52,963 bases of DNA, from contig DFWY01000140.1 in the NCBI GenBank assembly GCA_002381615.1, forward strand, positions 1 through 52,963, written 5' to 3'. Each line of letters begins with the position of its first letter. The stretch's first letter is position 1. This document shows positions 46,910-52,963 of the stretch, one piece after another. Under the pieces are notes generated by a model. It made no database searches. It was not told where the DNA came from and saw nothing but the letters and a program-made list of their open reading frames with translations. A program made the position numbers and the translations under genes. Source of the stretch: Polaromonas sp. UBA4122 (lineage in GTDB: Bacteria > Pseudomonadota > Gammaproteobacteria > Burkholderiales > Burkholderiaceae_C).

Positions 46910-47741
46910 CCTTCTTTAATTGCTGCGCATAGCCCTTGAGCACTTCGTCGCGCAGCACGTTCCATATCTGCGTGTGCAGCGCCACAAAGCGCGGCTGATT
47001 TCGGGCCTCGGCCACATCACGGGGGCGTGGCAAGTCAATAATGAATTCTCCGATGGGGTGCGTCCCCGGGCCAGCCGAGAGCACCACCACGCGGTCACTC
47101 ATGGCAATCGCTTCGTCCAGATCGTGCGTGATAAACAGCACCGCTTTCTTTTTAGCCGCCCACAAGTCCAGCACTTCATTTTCCATGAGCTGGCGAGTCT
47201 GGATATCCAGCGCGCTGAAAGGCTCGTCCATCAGGATGATGTCGGGGTCCAGTGCCAGGACTTGCGCCAGCGCCGTGCGCTTGCGCATGCCGCCCGAGAG
47301 CTGGTGCGGGTAACGATCACCGAACTCGCCCAGGCCCACACGCTCCAGCCAGACTTGTCCCTGCGCGCGGGCTTCGCTATCGGGGACGCCGCGGTATTGC
47401 AGGCCCATCATGACGTTGTCCAACGCGCTGCGCCAAGGCATCAGCGCGTCACTCTGGAACATGTAGCCTGCGCGCGTGTTGATGCCGCGCAGCGGCTCGC
47501 CAAACACCCTCACTTCACCCAACGAAGACTCCAGCAGACCGGCGCCAATATTGAGCAGCGTGGACTTGCCGCAACCCGTGGGGCCGACCACCGATACAAA
47601 CTCGCCAGCGTTGATGCGTAGCGTGGTGTTGCTGACGGCGGTGTAGCGCTGGCCCGCATCATCCCGCGACCGGAAGGTGCAGGTGATATCGAGCAACTCA
47701 AGGGCGTAATCGTTGTGGTTATGGTTGGTGATATCTGGCAT
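46902..47741 (-). CDS. ABC transporter ATP-binding protein (SsuB/TauB type)
   Basis: A 279-residue nucleotide-binding subunit. Walker A GPTGCGKSTLLN is at ~55-66, the Q-loop in GYMFQSDALMPWRS, the signature LSGGMRKRTALAQ at ~148, Walker B IILMDEPFSALD at ~169 and the switch His in LFITHDLDEAIAMSDR. It hydrolyses ATP on the cytoplasmic side to drive the permease that follows, with which it overlaps by 8 bases. Confidence 0.93.
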   Translation of the reverse strand: MPDITNHNHNDYALELLDITCTFRSRDDAGQRYTAVSNTTLRINAGEFVSVVGPTGCGKSTLLNIGAGLLESSLGEVRVFGEPLRGINTRAGYMFQSDALMPWRSALDNVMMGLQYRGVPDSEARAQGQVWLERVGLGEFGDRYPHQLSGGMRKRTALAQVLALDPDIILMDEPFSALDIQTRQLMENEVLDLWAAKKKAVLFITHDLDEAIAMSDRVVVLSAGPGTHPIGEFIIDLPRPRDVAEARNQPRFVALHTQIWNVLRDEVLKGYAQQLKKVA

Positions 47742-47816
47742 GGCGGGAGCTTACAGCAAGCGGCCTGCCCCGCTGAAGGCGGGCAGCAGGTGCGTCTGCA
47801 GTCTGTATAAAGCCGC

Positions 47817-48866
47817 TTAAGCCTTGAACCGATCTTTCGCCCGGCGTGCAAACACGTTGGTATAGGTTTTGGCAAGGTCGATCTTGTCGGCCTTGATGCT
47901 CGGGTCAAAACTTGCCAGTGCCTTCAGGGCCGTCCGAGCGCCATCGTCAGGGATGATGCCATCGAGCGCGATGGAATCGCGCACCTTGTTGAAAGAAGCC
48001 AGATACAACGCACGGTCACCCAACAAATAGCCCTCAGGCACGGTCTTGATGATGTCTCCAGGCCCCGCGGTCTGCAGCCACTTGAGGCCGTGAACGATGG
48101 CATTGGCCAGCGCCTGGCAGGTGTTGGGGTTCTTCTGGATGAAGGCCACAGGCGCATACAGGCAAGCCGCCGGCATGGGGCCGCCAAACACATCGATCGT
48201 GCCCTTGAGCGTGCGCGTGTCACTGATGATTTTGACCTCCCCCTTTTGCTCCAGCATGGTCATGACCGGATCGATGTTGCAGATGGCGTCAATCTGGCCC
48301 GAGCGCAGCGCGGTGAGTGCGCCCGCAGCGGTTCCTACACCGATAAAGCTCACGTCGCTGGCCTTCAGGCCGCCGCGCGACAACACCAGATTGGCCATCA
48401 TGTTGGTGGACGAGCCGGGTGCCGATACACCGATCTTCTTGCCCTTGAGGTCGGCAATCGATTTGTAGCCGGCCATGTTTTTGGTGGAAACGCCAAACGC
48501 AATCTGCGGCGCCCTGCCCTGCAATACAAAAGCCTGAAACATCTGGTTCTTGGCCTGCAGGTTGATGGTGTGTTCAAAGGCGCCTGAGCAGACATCAGCC
48601 GACCCACCGACCACAGCCTGCAAAGCACGCGAGCCACCAGCAAAGTCGCTGATTTCAACGTCCAGGCCTTCCGCCTTGAAGTAGCCCAGCTGCTCGGAAA
48701 TCGTCAGCGGCAGGTAATAAAAAGCAGCCTTGCCACCCACGGCGAGTGCGATTTTTGTTTTCTCAAGCCTGGACTGCGCACGCAGGGAGGGCAAGGCAAG
48801 CGAGGCCGCAGCCAGCGCGGCACCGCTGGCAAAGCGTCGACGGGAAACAAGGGGTTGGCGGTTCAT
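47817..48866 (-). CDS. ABC transporter substrate-binding protein (SsuA/NMT1-like)
   Basis: A 349-residue periplasmic binding protein. The start MNRQPLVSRRRFASGAALAAASLALPSLRAQS has a twin-arginine motif (SRRRFA), so export by Tat is likely. The ATG at 48866 has AGAGGA 7 bases before it. Upstream in-frame ATGs at 48884 and 48935 are less likely. The body shows the NMT1/THI5-like pattern LGYFKAEGLDVEISDFAGGSRALQAVVGGSADVCSG. It is the first gene of the importer unit. The 75-base gap to the ATPase gene has no clear signal. Confidence 0.9.
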   Translation of the reverse strand: MNRQPLVSRRRFASGAALAAASLALPSLRAQSRLEKTKIALAVGGKAAFYYLPLTISEQLGYFKAEGLDVEISDFAGGSRALQAVVGGSADVCSGAFEHTINLQAKNQMFQAFVLQGRAPQIAFGVSTKNMAGYKSIADLKGKKIGVSAPGSSTNMMANLVLSRGGLKASDVSFIGVGTAAGALTALRSGQIDAICNIDPVMTMLEQKGEVKIISDTRTLKGTIDVFGGPMPAACLYAPVAFIQKNPNTCQALANAIVHGLKWLQTAGPGDIIKTVPEGYLLGDRALYLASFNKVRDSIALDGIIPDDGARTALKALASFDPSIKADKIDLAKTYTNVFARRAKDRFKA

Positions 48867-48915
48867 TGCAGAGTCCTCTGTCATTTTGGATAGCATGAGC
48901 ATAGAGGGGCCAAAT

Positions 48916-48949
48916 AAAACCCGCATTGGGGTCATCCCGTGCGGGTTTT
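48916..48949 (-). terminator. Hairpin terminator between MAPEG gene and ABC operon
   Basis: A perfect 10-bp stem AAAACCCGCA/TGCGGGTTTT with a 14-base loop, T-rich on both sides. It lies 70 bases after the MAPEG gene stop and 50 bases before the binding-protein start, so it probably ends MAPEG transcripts. It could also act as a leader hairpin if the importer promoter lies further upstream. Confidence 0.7.
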
Positions 48950-49018
48950 TACTGAAGGATCGGTCGAAGTTACAAACAGTTACATGTCCGCTAACGCCCG
49001 CGACACATCGGAAAAGAA

Positions 49019-49432
49019 TCAGCGATAGCCTGAAAAAAGAATGCCCATGTTGACGAACAGCGCAAGCGCCCAGATCGTCGACCGGGCTTTGGCCAGGTCA
49101 GCGACATACATCATGATGTAGGCGATGCGCAGCACGACAAACAACAGGGCCAGAATGTCCAGTTGGGTCTGCCCCGCCTGCAGCAGGTGCGCAATGATGA
49201 CCGCCGCAAAGAAAAACGGCAGCGCCTCAAAAGTGTTGGCCTGGGCTGCATTGGCTCGGGCGCGCCAGTCGGTCTGCCGCGCCAGCCAGGCGCGCGGATT
49301 GTTGTTGTCGTAGCCGCCCTCGCGTTTGGGCGTGCTCACCATGCCGGACTTGGCGATCCCGGCGCACACCATGGGTAGCAAGGCGGCGACCAGAACACAC
49401 CAGTAAGCGATGGTGAAGCGCGCAGACGTCAT
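49019..49432 (-). CDS. MAPEG family membrane protein
   Basis: A 137-residue protein with four hydrophobic segments. It has the MAPEG pattern: RARANAAQANTFEALPFFFAAVIIAHL (the conserved N-E-x-x-x-F-like helix) and VVLRIAYIMMYVADLAKARSTIW. MAPEG members include glutathione-dependent enzymes, but the bacterial ones of this type have no proven reaction. I start at the ATG at 49432 (MTSARFTIAYW). The frame stays open to 49552, but that overlaps recR. Confidence 0.83.
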   Translation of the reverse strand: MTSARFTIAYWCVLVAALLPMVCAGIAKSGMVSTPKREGGYDNNNPRAWLARQTDWRARANAAQANTFEALPFFFAAVIIAHLLQAGQTQLDILALLFVVLRIAYIMMYVADLAKARSTIWALALFVNMGILFSGYR

Positions 49433-49493
49433 GATGAAAGTCCTTTGTTTGTATTTTTTCCCAGCGAGGGCGCCTATGCATTCATTGCCGTAC

Positions 49494-50120
49494 TCACCGC
49501 CGGTCAACCAGCGCGTGGGCAATCGTTCCCAAATCGACGTATTCGAGTTCACTGCCCACCGGCACGCCGCGCGCCAGGCGCGTCACCTGCACGCCGCGGC
49601 TTTTCAGCGCCTGCGCGATCACATGCGCCGTGGCCTCGCCCTCGGCGGTGAAATTGGTCGCCAGAATGACCTCCTGCACCTCGCGCGAGTCCGCTGGCAG
49701 CGGCTCACCGCGCTCGTCCCTGGGTACCACCCGGTCAAATAGTTTTTGCAGGCCAATGTCGTTGGGGCCCACGCCGTCCAGCGGGCTGAGCTTGCCCATG
49801 AGCACGAAGTACAGGCCCCTGTAGGCCAGCGTACGCTCCAGCGCCGCCTGGTCGGCAGGCGTTTCAACCACGCACAGCTTGCTGCGGTCACGCTGCGGGT
49901 TGGCGCAGGTTGCGCAAACTTCCTGCTCGGTCAGGGTGTTGCACAGTGTGCAGTGCCGGATGCTGTTGACCGCATGCTCCATGGCCCGCGCAATCTGCAG
50001 TGCGCCGGGCTTGTCGTGCTGCAGCAGATGAAAAGCCATGCGCGCAGCCGACTTGGCACCCACGCCCGGTAACTTGCGCAGCGCCTGGGTCAGGCCTTCA
50101 AGCGCATTGGAGTTAGCCAC
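49494..50120 (-). CDS. recR: Recombination protein RecR
   Basis: A 208-residue protein that with RecF and RecO loads RecA on gapped DNA. An N-terminal HhH motif ([20 protein letters not shown]) is followed by a C4 zinc finger ([16 protein letters not shown]), a Toprim domain ([16 protein letters not shown]..., [18 protein letters not shown]) and the C-terminal [24 protein letters not shown]. The order dnaX-ybaB-recR is conserved across bacteria. The gap to ybaB is 27 bases. Confidence 0.96.
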   Translation of the reverse strand: MANSNALEGLTQALRKLPGVGAKSAARMAFHLLQHDKPGALQIARAMEHAVNSIRHCTLCNTLTEQEVCATCANPQRDRSKLCVVETPADQAALERTLAYRGLYFVLMGKLSPLDGVGPNDIGLQKLFDRVVPRDERGEPLPADSREVQEVILATNFTAEGEATAHVIAQALKSRGVQVTRLARGVPVGSELEYVDLGTIAHALVDRR

Positions 50121-50147
50121 AGTGGTTGAATGCTACGACAGCTTGGC

Positions 50148-50480
50148 TTAGAAAGGAAACTTCATGCCGCCGGGAAGTGCCGGCATGCCTGAGGTCAGCT
50201 TGCCCATTTTTTCCTGGCTGACTTCCTCGGCCTTGCGCACGGCGGCATTGAACGCAGCGGCCACCAGGTCTTCGAGCATGTCTTTGTCATCGGCCAGCAG
50301 GCTGGGGTCGATTTCAACGCGTTTGACGTCGTGCTTGCAGGTCATCGTGACCTTTACAAGGCCGGCGCCAGCGTCCGCAGTCACTTCCACAAAAGCCAAC
50401 TCATCCTGCGCTTTTTTAAGGTTGTCCTGCATCGCCTGCGCCTGTTTCATGAGGCCGGCAAGTTGTCCTTTGTTAAACAT
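50148..50480 (-). CDS. ybaB: Nucleoid-associated protein YbaB/EbfC
   Basis: A 110-residue dimeric DNA-binding protein. It starts [28 protein letters not shown] (charged helix) followed by [32 protein letters not shown] and [18 protein letters not shown]. The ATG at 50480 follows AAAGGAAAAAAC. The C-terminus is Gly/Met/Pro-rich ([14 protein letters not shown]), as in homologues. It lies between dnaX and recR as usual. Confidence 0.94.
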   Translation of the reverse strand: MFNKGQLAGLMKQAQAMQDNLKKAQDELAFVEVTADAGAGLVKVTMTCKHDVKRVEIDPSLLADDKDMLEDLVAAAFNAAVRKAEEVSQEKMGKLTSGMPALPGGMKFPF

Positions 50481-50520
50481 GTTTTTTCCTTTAAATTTTG
50501 ACTCTAAAAACTGGTGTCGA

Positions 50521-52371
50521 TCATATCGACTGGGACACAACAGGCCGGATGCTGCCCGGAATAATCCTGGCGTCCCAGTCGCGAATCATGTCCTGCACCA
50601 ACGGGTCCTTGTGAATCAACTCTTCGGCGGCGCGTTGTTTTTCAGCCAACGCAGCGGCGTTGCGGCGCGCCGGGGTGTCCATCACAGCGCCCACTTCCAC
50701 GGCCAGCTGGACGAAAGAGTCTCCCAACAGTTGTTGTAACGCCGCCTGCAACTTCTCGCGGGCGGCGGGTTGGCTCAGGGCTTCGCGCTCGACGCGCAAG
50801 GTCCACACGCCACCGTCCTGACTGCGCAGCTCGGACTGCAATGCAAGTTCGCGCGTCAGTGCAGCAACCGCTTCGGCGGCTACCAGCTGGTTCACGGTCT
50901 GGCTCCATGCATCGCCGAGCGGAGTAACCGCCAAGGATGCCGTTGGCACAAAGGCTTGCGGTAGCTGCGCGGGGGCCGGTGCGGCAAGCTGCTCAACAGT
51001 CGCTTCTGTATTGATAGCAATAGACGCCCTATCCACCTGAGCTAGAGCCTCATGTGACTCATGAATTTTGCCCGAAGCAACTTCCGCTACACGCTCAGCC
51101 ACCTGCGCTACTGCCTGCGCCGCCACCGGCCTTTGAGGCAGCGCAGGGTCGCAGGCCTTAGCCTCTTCGATGTGGCTCAGGACAGGCAGCTCAGGCTGTG
51201 GCTTTTTTCCAGGCTCGGCGGCGCTCCCCGGCGTAGCGGCCTGCGCGGCAAACACCGTAACCCCTGGGGGCTTGAAAGCCAGCAGGCGCAGCATCACCAT
51301 GGTTAGCGCGGCATATTCGTCGGGTGCCAGGCCCAACTCACCGCGGCCATGCAGGCACAGGCTGTAGAGAAGCTGGGTTTCATCGGCGGGCAAGATGTGG
51401 GCCAGCCGTGCCGTTTCAGCGACTTCGGGGTCACTGTCGTCGCCTCCAGCGCCCATATCGGGCACCGCCTGCAGCACCGCCATGCGCTGCAGCACCGTTG
51501 CCATTTCTTCCAGCGTGGAAGCAGCGCTCAGGCCATTGAGCCGCAAGACTTCAGAGGTTTCCACCACCGTCCGGCCATCGCCGCGCGCCAGCGCGTCCAG
51601 CAAGCGAAACACATAACTGCGATCCACGCTGCCCAGCATGGTGCGCACGCTGCCCTCTTCCAGGCGGCCCGAGCCAAAGGAAATGGCCTGATCGGTCAGC
51701 GACAAGGCATCGCGCATGGAGCCGCGCGCGGCACGTGCCAGCAGGCGCAAGGCCTGCGGTTCAGCCGGTACGCATTCTGTGGTTAGCACCTGCGTCAAAT
51801 GCTCCAGAATGGTCTCGGGTGCCATGGGCCGCAGGTTGAACTGCAGGCAGCGCGACAACACCGTAGCCGGCACTTTTTGCGGATCGGTCGTGGCCAGTAC
51901 AAATTTGAGGTATTCGGGCGGCTCTTCCAGCGTCTTGAGCATGGCGTTAAACGCCGTGTTCGTGAGCATGTGAACCTCGTCAATCATGAAGACCTTGAAG
52001 CGGCCCACCACCGGCTTGTAAACCGCCTGCTCCAGCAACTGCGCAATTTCATCCACGCCGCGGTTGGACGCTGCGTCCAATTCGGTGTAGTCCACAAAGC
52101 GGCCGCTGTCGATGTCGGTGCACGCCTCGCAAACACCGCAAGGTTCGGCAGTAATGCCGCCCTGCCCGTCGGTGCCCGTGCAATTGAGCGACTTGGCCAG
52201 AATGCGCGATACGGTTGTCTTGCCGACCCCCCTGGTGCCGGTAAAAAGGTAGGCATGGTGCAAGCGCCCGGTGCTGAGCGCATTGCCAAGCGCCTGCACC
52301 ACATGCGACTGACCCACCATTTCAGAGAAATTTCGGGGGCGGTATTTGCGGGCAAGAACTAGATAGGACAT
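50521..52371 (-). CDS. dnaX: DNA polymerase III subunits gamma and tau
   Basis: The clamp-loader ATPase, 616 residues. Walker A is [15 protein letters not shown] (~45). A zinc site uses the Cys residues in [23 protein letters not shown]. Walker B is [12 protein letters not shown], and SRC in [10 protein letters not shown] is the sensor segment. The tau-specific C-terminal part is long and ends in a Pol-binding domain. Residues ~438-456 of the linker ([18 protein letters not shown]) come from a palindromic element. I do not see the A-rich slippery site that makes gamma in E. coli. Confidence 0.96.
   Translation of the reverse strand: MSYLVLARKYRPRNFSEMVGQSHVVQALGNALSTGRLHHAYLFTGTRGVGKTTVSRILAKSLNCTGTDGQGGITAEPCGVCEACTDIDSGRFVDYTELDAASNRGVDEIAQLLEQAVYKPVVGRFKVFMIDEVHMLTNTAFNAMLKTLEEPPEYLKFVLATTDPQKVPATVLSRCLQFNLRPMAPETILEHLTQVLTTECVPAEPQALRLLARAARGSMRDALSLTDQAISFGSGRLEEGSVRTMLGSVDRSYVFRLLDALARGDGRTVVETSEVLRLNGLSAASTLEEMATVLQRMAVLQAVPDMGAGGDDSDPEVAETARLAHILPADETQLLYSLCLHGRGELGLAPDEYAALTMVMLRLLAFKPPGVTVFAAQAATPGSAAEPGKKPQPELPVLSHIEEAKACDPALPQRPVAAQAVAQVAERVAEVASGKIHESHEALAQVDRASIAINTEATVEQLAAPAPAQLPQAFVPTASLAVTPLGDAWSQTVNQLVAAEAVAALTRELALQSELRSQDGGVWTLRVEREALSQPAAREKLQAALQQLLGDSFVQLAVEVGAVMDTPARRNAAALAEKQRAAEELIHKDPLVQDMIRDWDARIIPGSIRPVVSQSI
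51006..51060 (+). repeat. Palindromic element R1, copy D (inside dnaX)
   Basis: It starts CTGTATTGATAGCAATAGACGCCC, with centre TATCCACCT, then GAGCTAGAGCCTCATGTGAC. It is shorter and more diverged than copy A, but TAGC, CGCCC and GCTAGAG line up. It is translated (opposite strand) as part of the variable DnaX linker in the same frame used in dadA. Confidence 0.65.
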
Positions 52372-52401
52372 TTAACCATTCTAAATTGGCTGAAGGATAT
52401 G

Positions 52402-52472
52402 GCCCCCACGCTTGTCGCTTCGCATACTGCGCTGCCCCCTAAGGGGCTGAACTTGCTTGGGGCGGCCCGGCG
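52402..52472 (+). repeat. 72-bp dispersed repeat, copy 2 (family R2)
   Basis: It starts GCCCCCACGCTTGTCGCTTC, centre CCCCtaaGGGG, and ends GGGGCGGCCCGGCG. It pairs with copy 1 at 10762-10834. It fills the space between the dnaX start and the 4.5S RNA gene. The arm changes (cga to taa in the loop, stem kept) suggest that the hairpin matters. Confidence 0.75.
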
Positions 52473-52542
52473 CTGCGTTCGGCGGCCCATGCTTTTCACG
52501 TCGTGTAATGCGCTAGCCCGGTAAGGTCATTGCCAATGCCCT

Positions 52543-52548
52543 TACAAT
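52543..52548 (+). promoter_or_regulatory. ffs: Probable -10 box of the 4.5S RNA gene
   Basis: TACAAT, 7 bases before the predicted 5' end of the RNA, is close to the consensus TATAAT. No good -35 box is visible at 17 bases. Confidence 0.5.
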
Positions 52549-52554
52549 CGCAAA

Positions 52555-52650
52555 TGACGGGCCTTCCCGCATGGTGAAGCGGCCAACCGGGTCAGATGGG
52601 GAACCAAGCAGCCCTAACTGCGGAGCCAGTGCCGGGGTCAAGGCTCGTCA
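52555..52650 (+). ncRNA. ffs: Signal recognition particle 4.5S RNA
   Basis: The ends pair as TGACGGGCCTT with AAGGCTCGTCA (one G-U pair) and form a long rod. Near the tip lies GGGTCAGATGGGGAACCAAGCAGCCC. It has the GGAA tetraloop, the asymmetric loop with AGCAGCC and the GTCAG strand that form the Ffh-binding domain. Length ~96 fits the short bacterial SRP RNA. With Ffh it targets membrane proteins to the translocon. Position next to dnaX is common in beta- and gammaproteobacteria. Confidence 0.92.
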
Positions 52651-52659
52651 ACTAATACT

Positions 52660-52688
52660 TTGAAACCCGCATGGATAAAGGGTTTCAA
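52660..52688 (+). terminator. Hairpin after the 4.5S RNA gene
   Basis: A perfect 9-bp stem TTGAAACCC/GGGTTTCAA with an 11-base loop begins 10 bases after the RNA. It lacks a T run. It could be a terminator of weak type or part of an attachment site used by the integrase remnant that follows. Confidence 0.45.
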
Positions 52689-52767
52689 GCCAAAACCGCT
52701 GCATTCATCTCTGGTATGTATCAGTTTCATGTGTCACTTTCAGCAAGTAGACATGAATCGGACGATC

Positions 52768-52944
52768 ATGGCAAAACTTCCAGGCCTCTTCCGGCGAGAC
52801 GGCATTTATCAGATTCGCGTGGTAATTCCACAAAATCTCCAAGCGACTTTTGGGGGGTGAACCAAAATAATTCAATCGCTCAGGACAACAAATCGTCGTG
52901 ATGCCAGTATTTTGGAGGGCGTTGCACCGGGCAAAGTTACTTAG
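52768..52944 (+). pseudogene. N-terminal remnant of a tyrosine recombinase (DUF6538-type integrase)
   Basis: From the ATG at 52768 the frame gives MAKLPGLFRRDGIYQIRVVIP and QNLQATFGG, then TGA at 52858-52860, then TKIIQSLRTTNRRDASILEG before TAG at 52942. The whole reads like the start of phage-type integrases with a DUF6538 domain (LFRR-x-x-Y-x-x-R-x-x-IP ... G-R-T-K-x-x-x-SL-x-T-x-x-R-x-A). A CGA-to-TGA change would explain the stop in the place of Arg. The rest of the recombinase is missing or beyond the window end. It lies 118 bases after the 4.5S RNA gene, a plausible integration site. Confidence 0.65.
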
Positions 52945-52963
52945 AACTTATCCGTAAATAAAG

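Noticed and set aside
50521-52371. Programmed frameshift site in dnaX
   Set aside because: No A-rich slippery heptamer followed by a hairpin could be found in the region where E. coli makes gamma.
1-52963. CRISPR arrays, IS elements, toxin-antitoxin or phage-defence genes
   Set aside because: No regularly spaced repeats, no transposase and no defence-type proteins were seen. The only mobile trace is the integrase remnant at the right end.

Overview
The window looks like a chromosomal segment of a Burkholderiales bacterium, most likely Comamonadaceae (Polaromonas/Rhodoferax-like). The grounds are the high GC content, the gene order rpsB-tsf-pyrH-frr-uppS-cdsA-dxr-rseP-bamA-skp-lpxD-fabZ-lpxA-lpxB-rnhB, a PhaR regulator, and short dispersed repeats of a kind I associate with that family. 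Almost everything is core housekeeping. The first ~110 bases are abnormally GC-rich and seem to be a corrupted start of rnhB, so the window probably begins at a contig end.

Layout. (1) 1-14079, minus strand: one long translation/envelope cluster running from rpsB and tsf through UMP kinase, ribosome recycling factor, undecaprenyl-PP and CDP-DAG synthesis, the MEP isoprenoid enzyme Dxr, the RseP protease and the outer-membrane assembly proteins BamA and Skp to lipid A synthesis (LpxD, FabZ, LpxA, LpxB). (2) 14228-19161: an amidase, a D-amino-acid dehydrogenase, the metabolite-repair enzyme Nnr and a YggT membrane protein. (3) 19209-26483: RNase R with an unclear start, tRNA-Leu(CAG) with a clean terminator, RimO, PhaR, an HPF-like protein, diacylglycerol kinase, a decayed DedA-family gene and a coiled-coil membrane protein. 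(4) 26484-29551: soluble pyrophosphatase and membrane H+-pyrophosphatase, divergently transcribed. (5) 30107-35615: an aldehyde dehydrogenase, an SDR, then the tightly coupled moaA-mobA-moeA molybdenum cofactor operon. (6) 35685-41917: an RND efflux pump with its adaptor, then a frameshifted CLC chloride channel. (7) 42034-45893: rnhA, a SAM methyltransferase, gloB, mltD (the neighbourhood also found in E. coli) and a 50-codon DUF3096 gene. (8) 46061-49432: a nitrate/sulfonate/taurine-type ABC importer and a MAPEG protein. (9) 49494-52963: recR, ybaB/ebfC, dnaX, then the 4.5S signal recognition particle RNA gene and a dead phage-type integrase start.

The most unusual signal is a family of ~60-bp imperfect palindromic elements. 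I found six alignable copies (15587, 16353, 17570, 26405, 35193, 51006). Two lie between genes. Four lie inside essential or metabolic genes (dadA, nnr, moeA, dnaX) in frame, so that they are translated as extra peptide segments. The central hairpin is kept by compensatory changes, and two copies in different genes are read in the same frame to give similar peptides. A second, ~72-bp repeat has two copies (10762 and 52402), and a third palindromic repeat lies at 40389. No CRISPR array, prophage or defence island was found.
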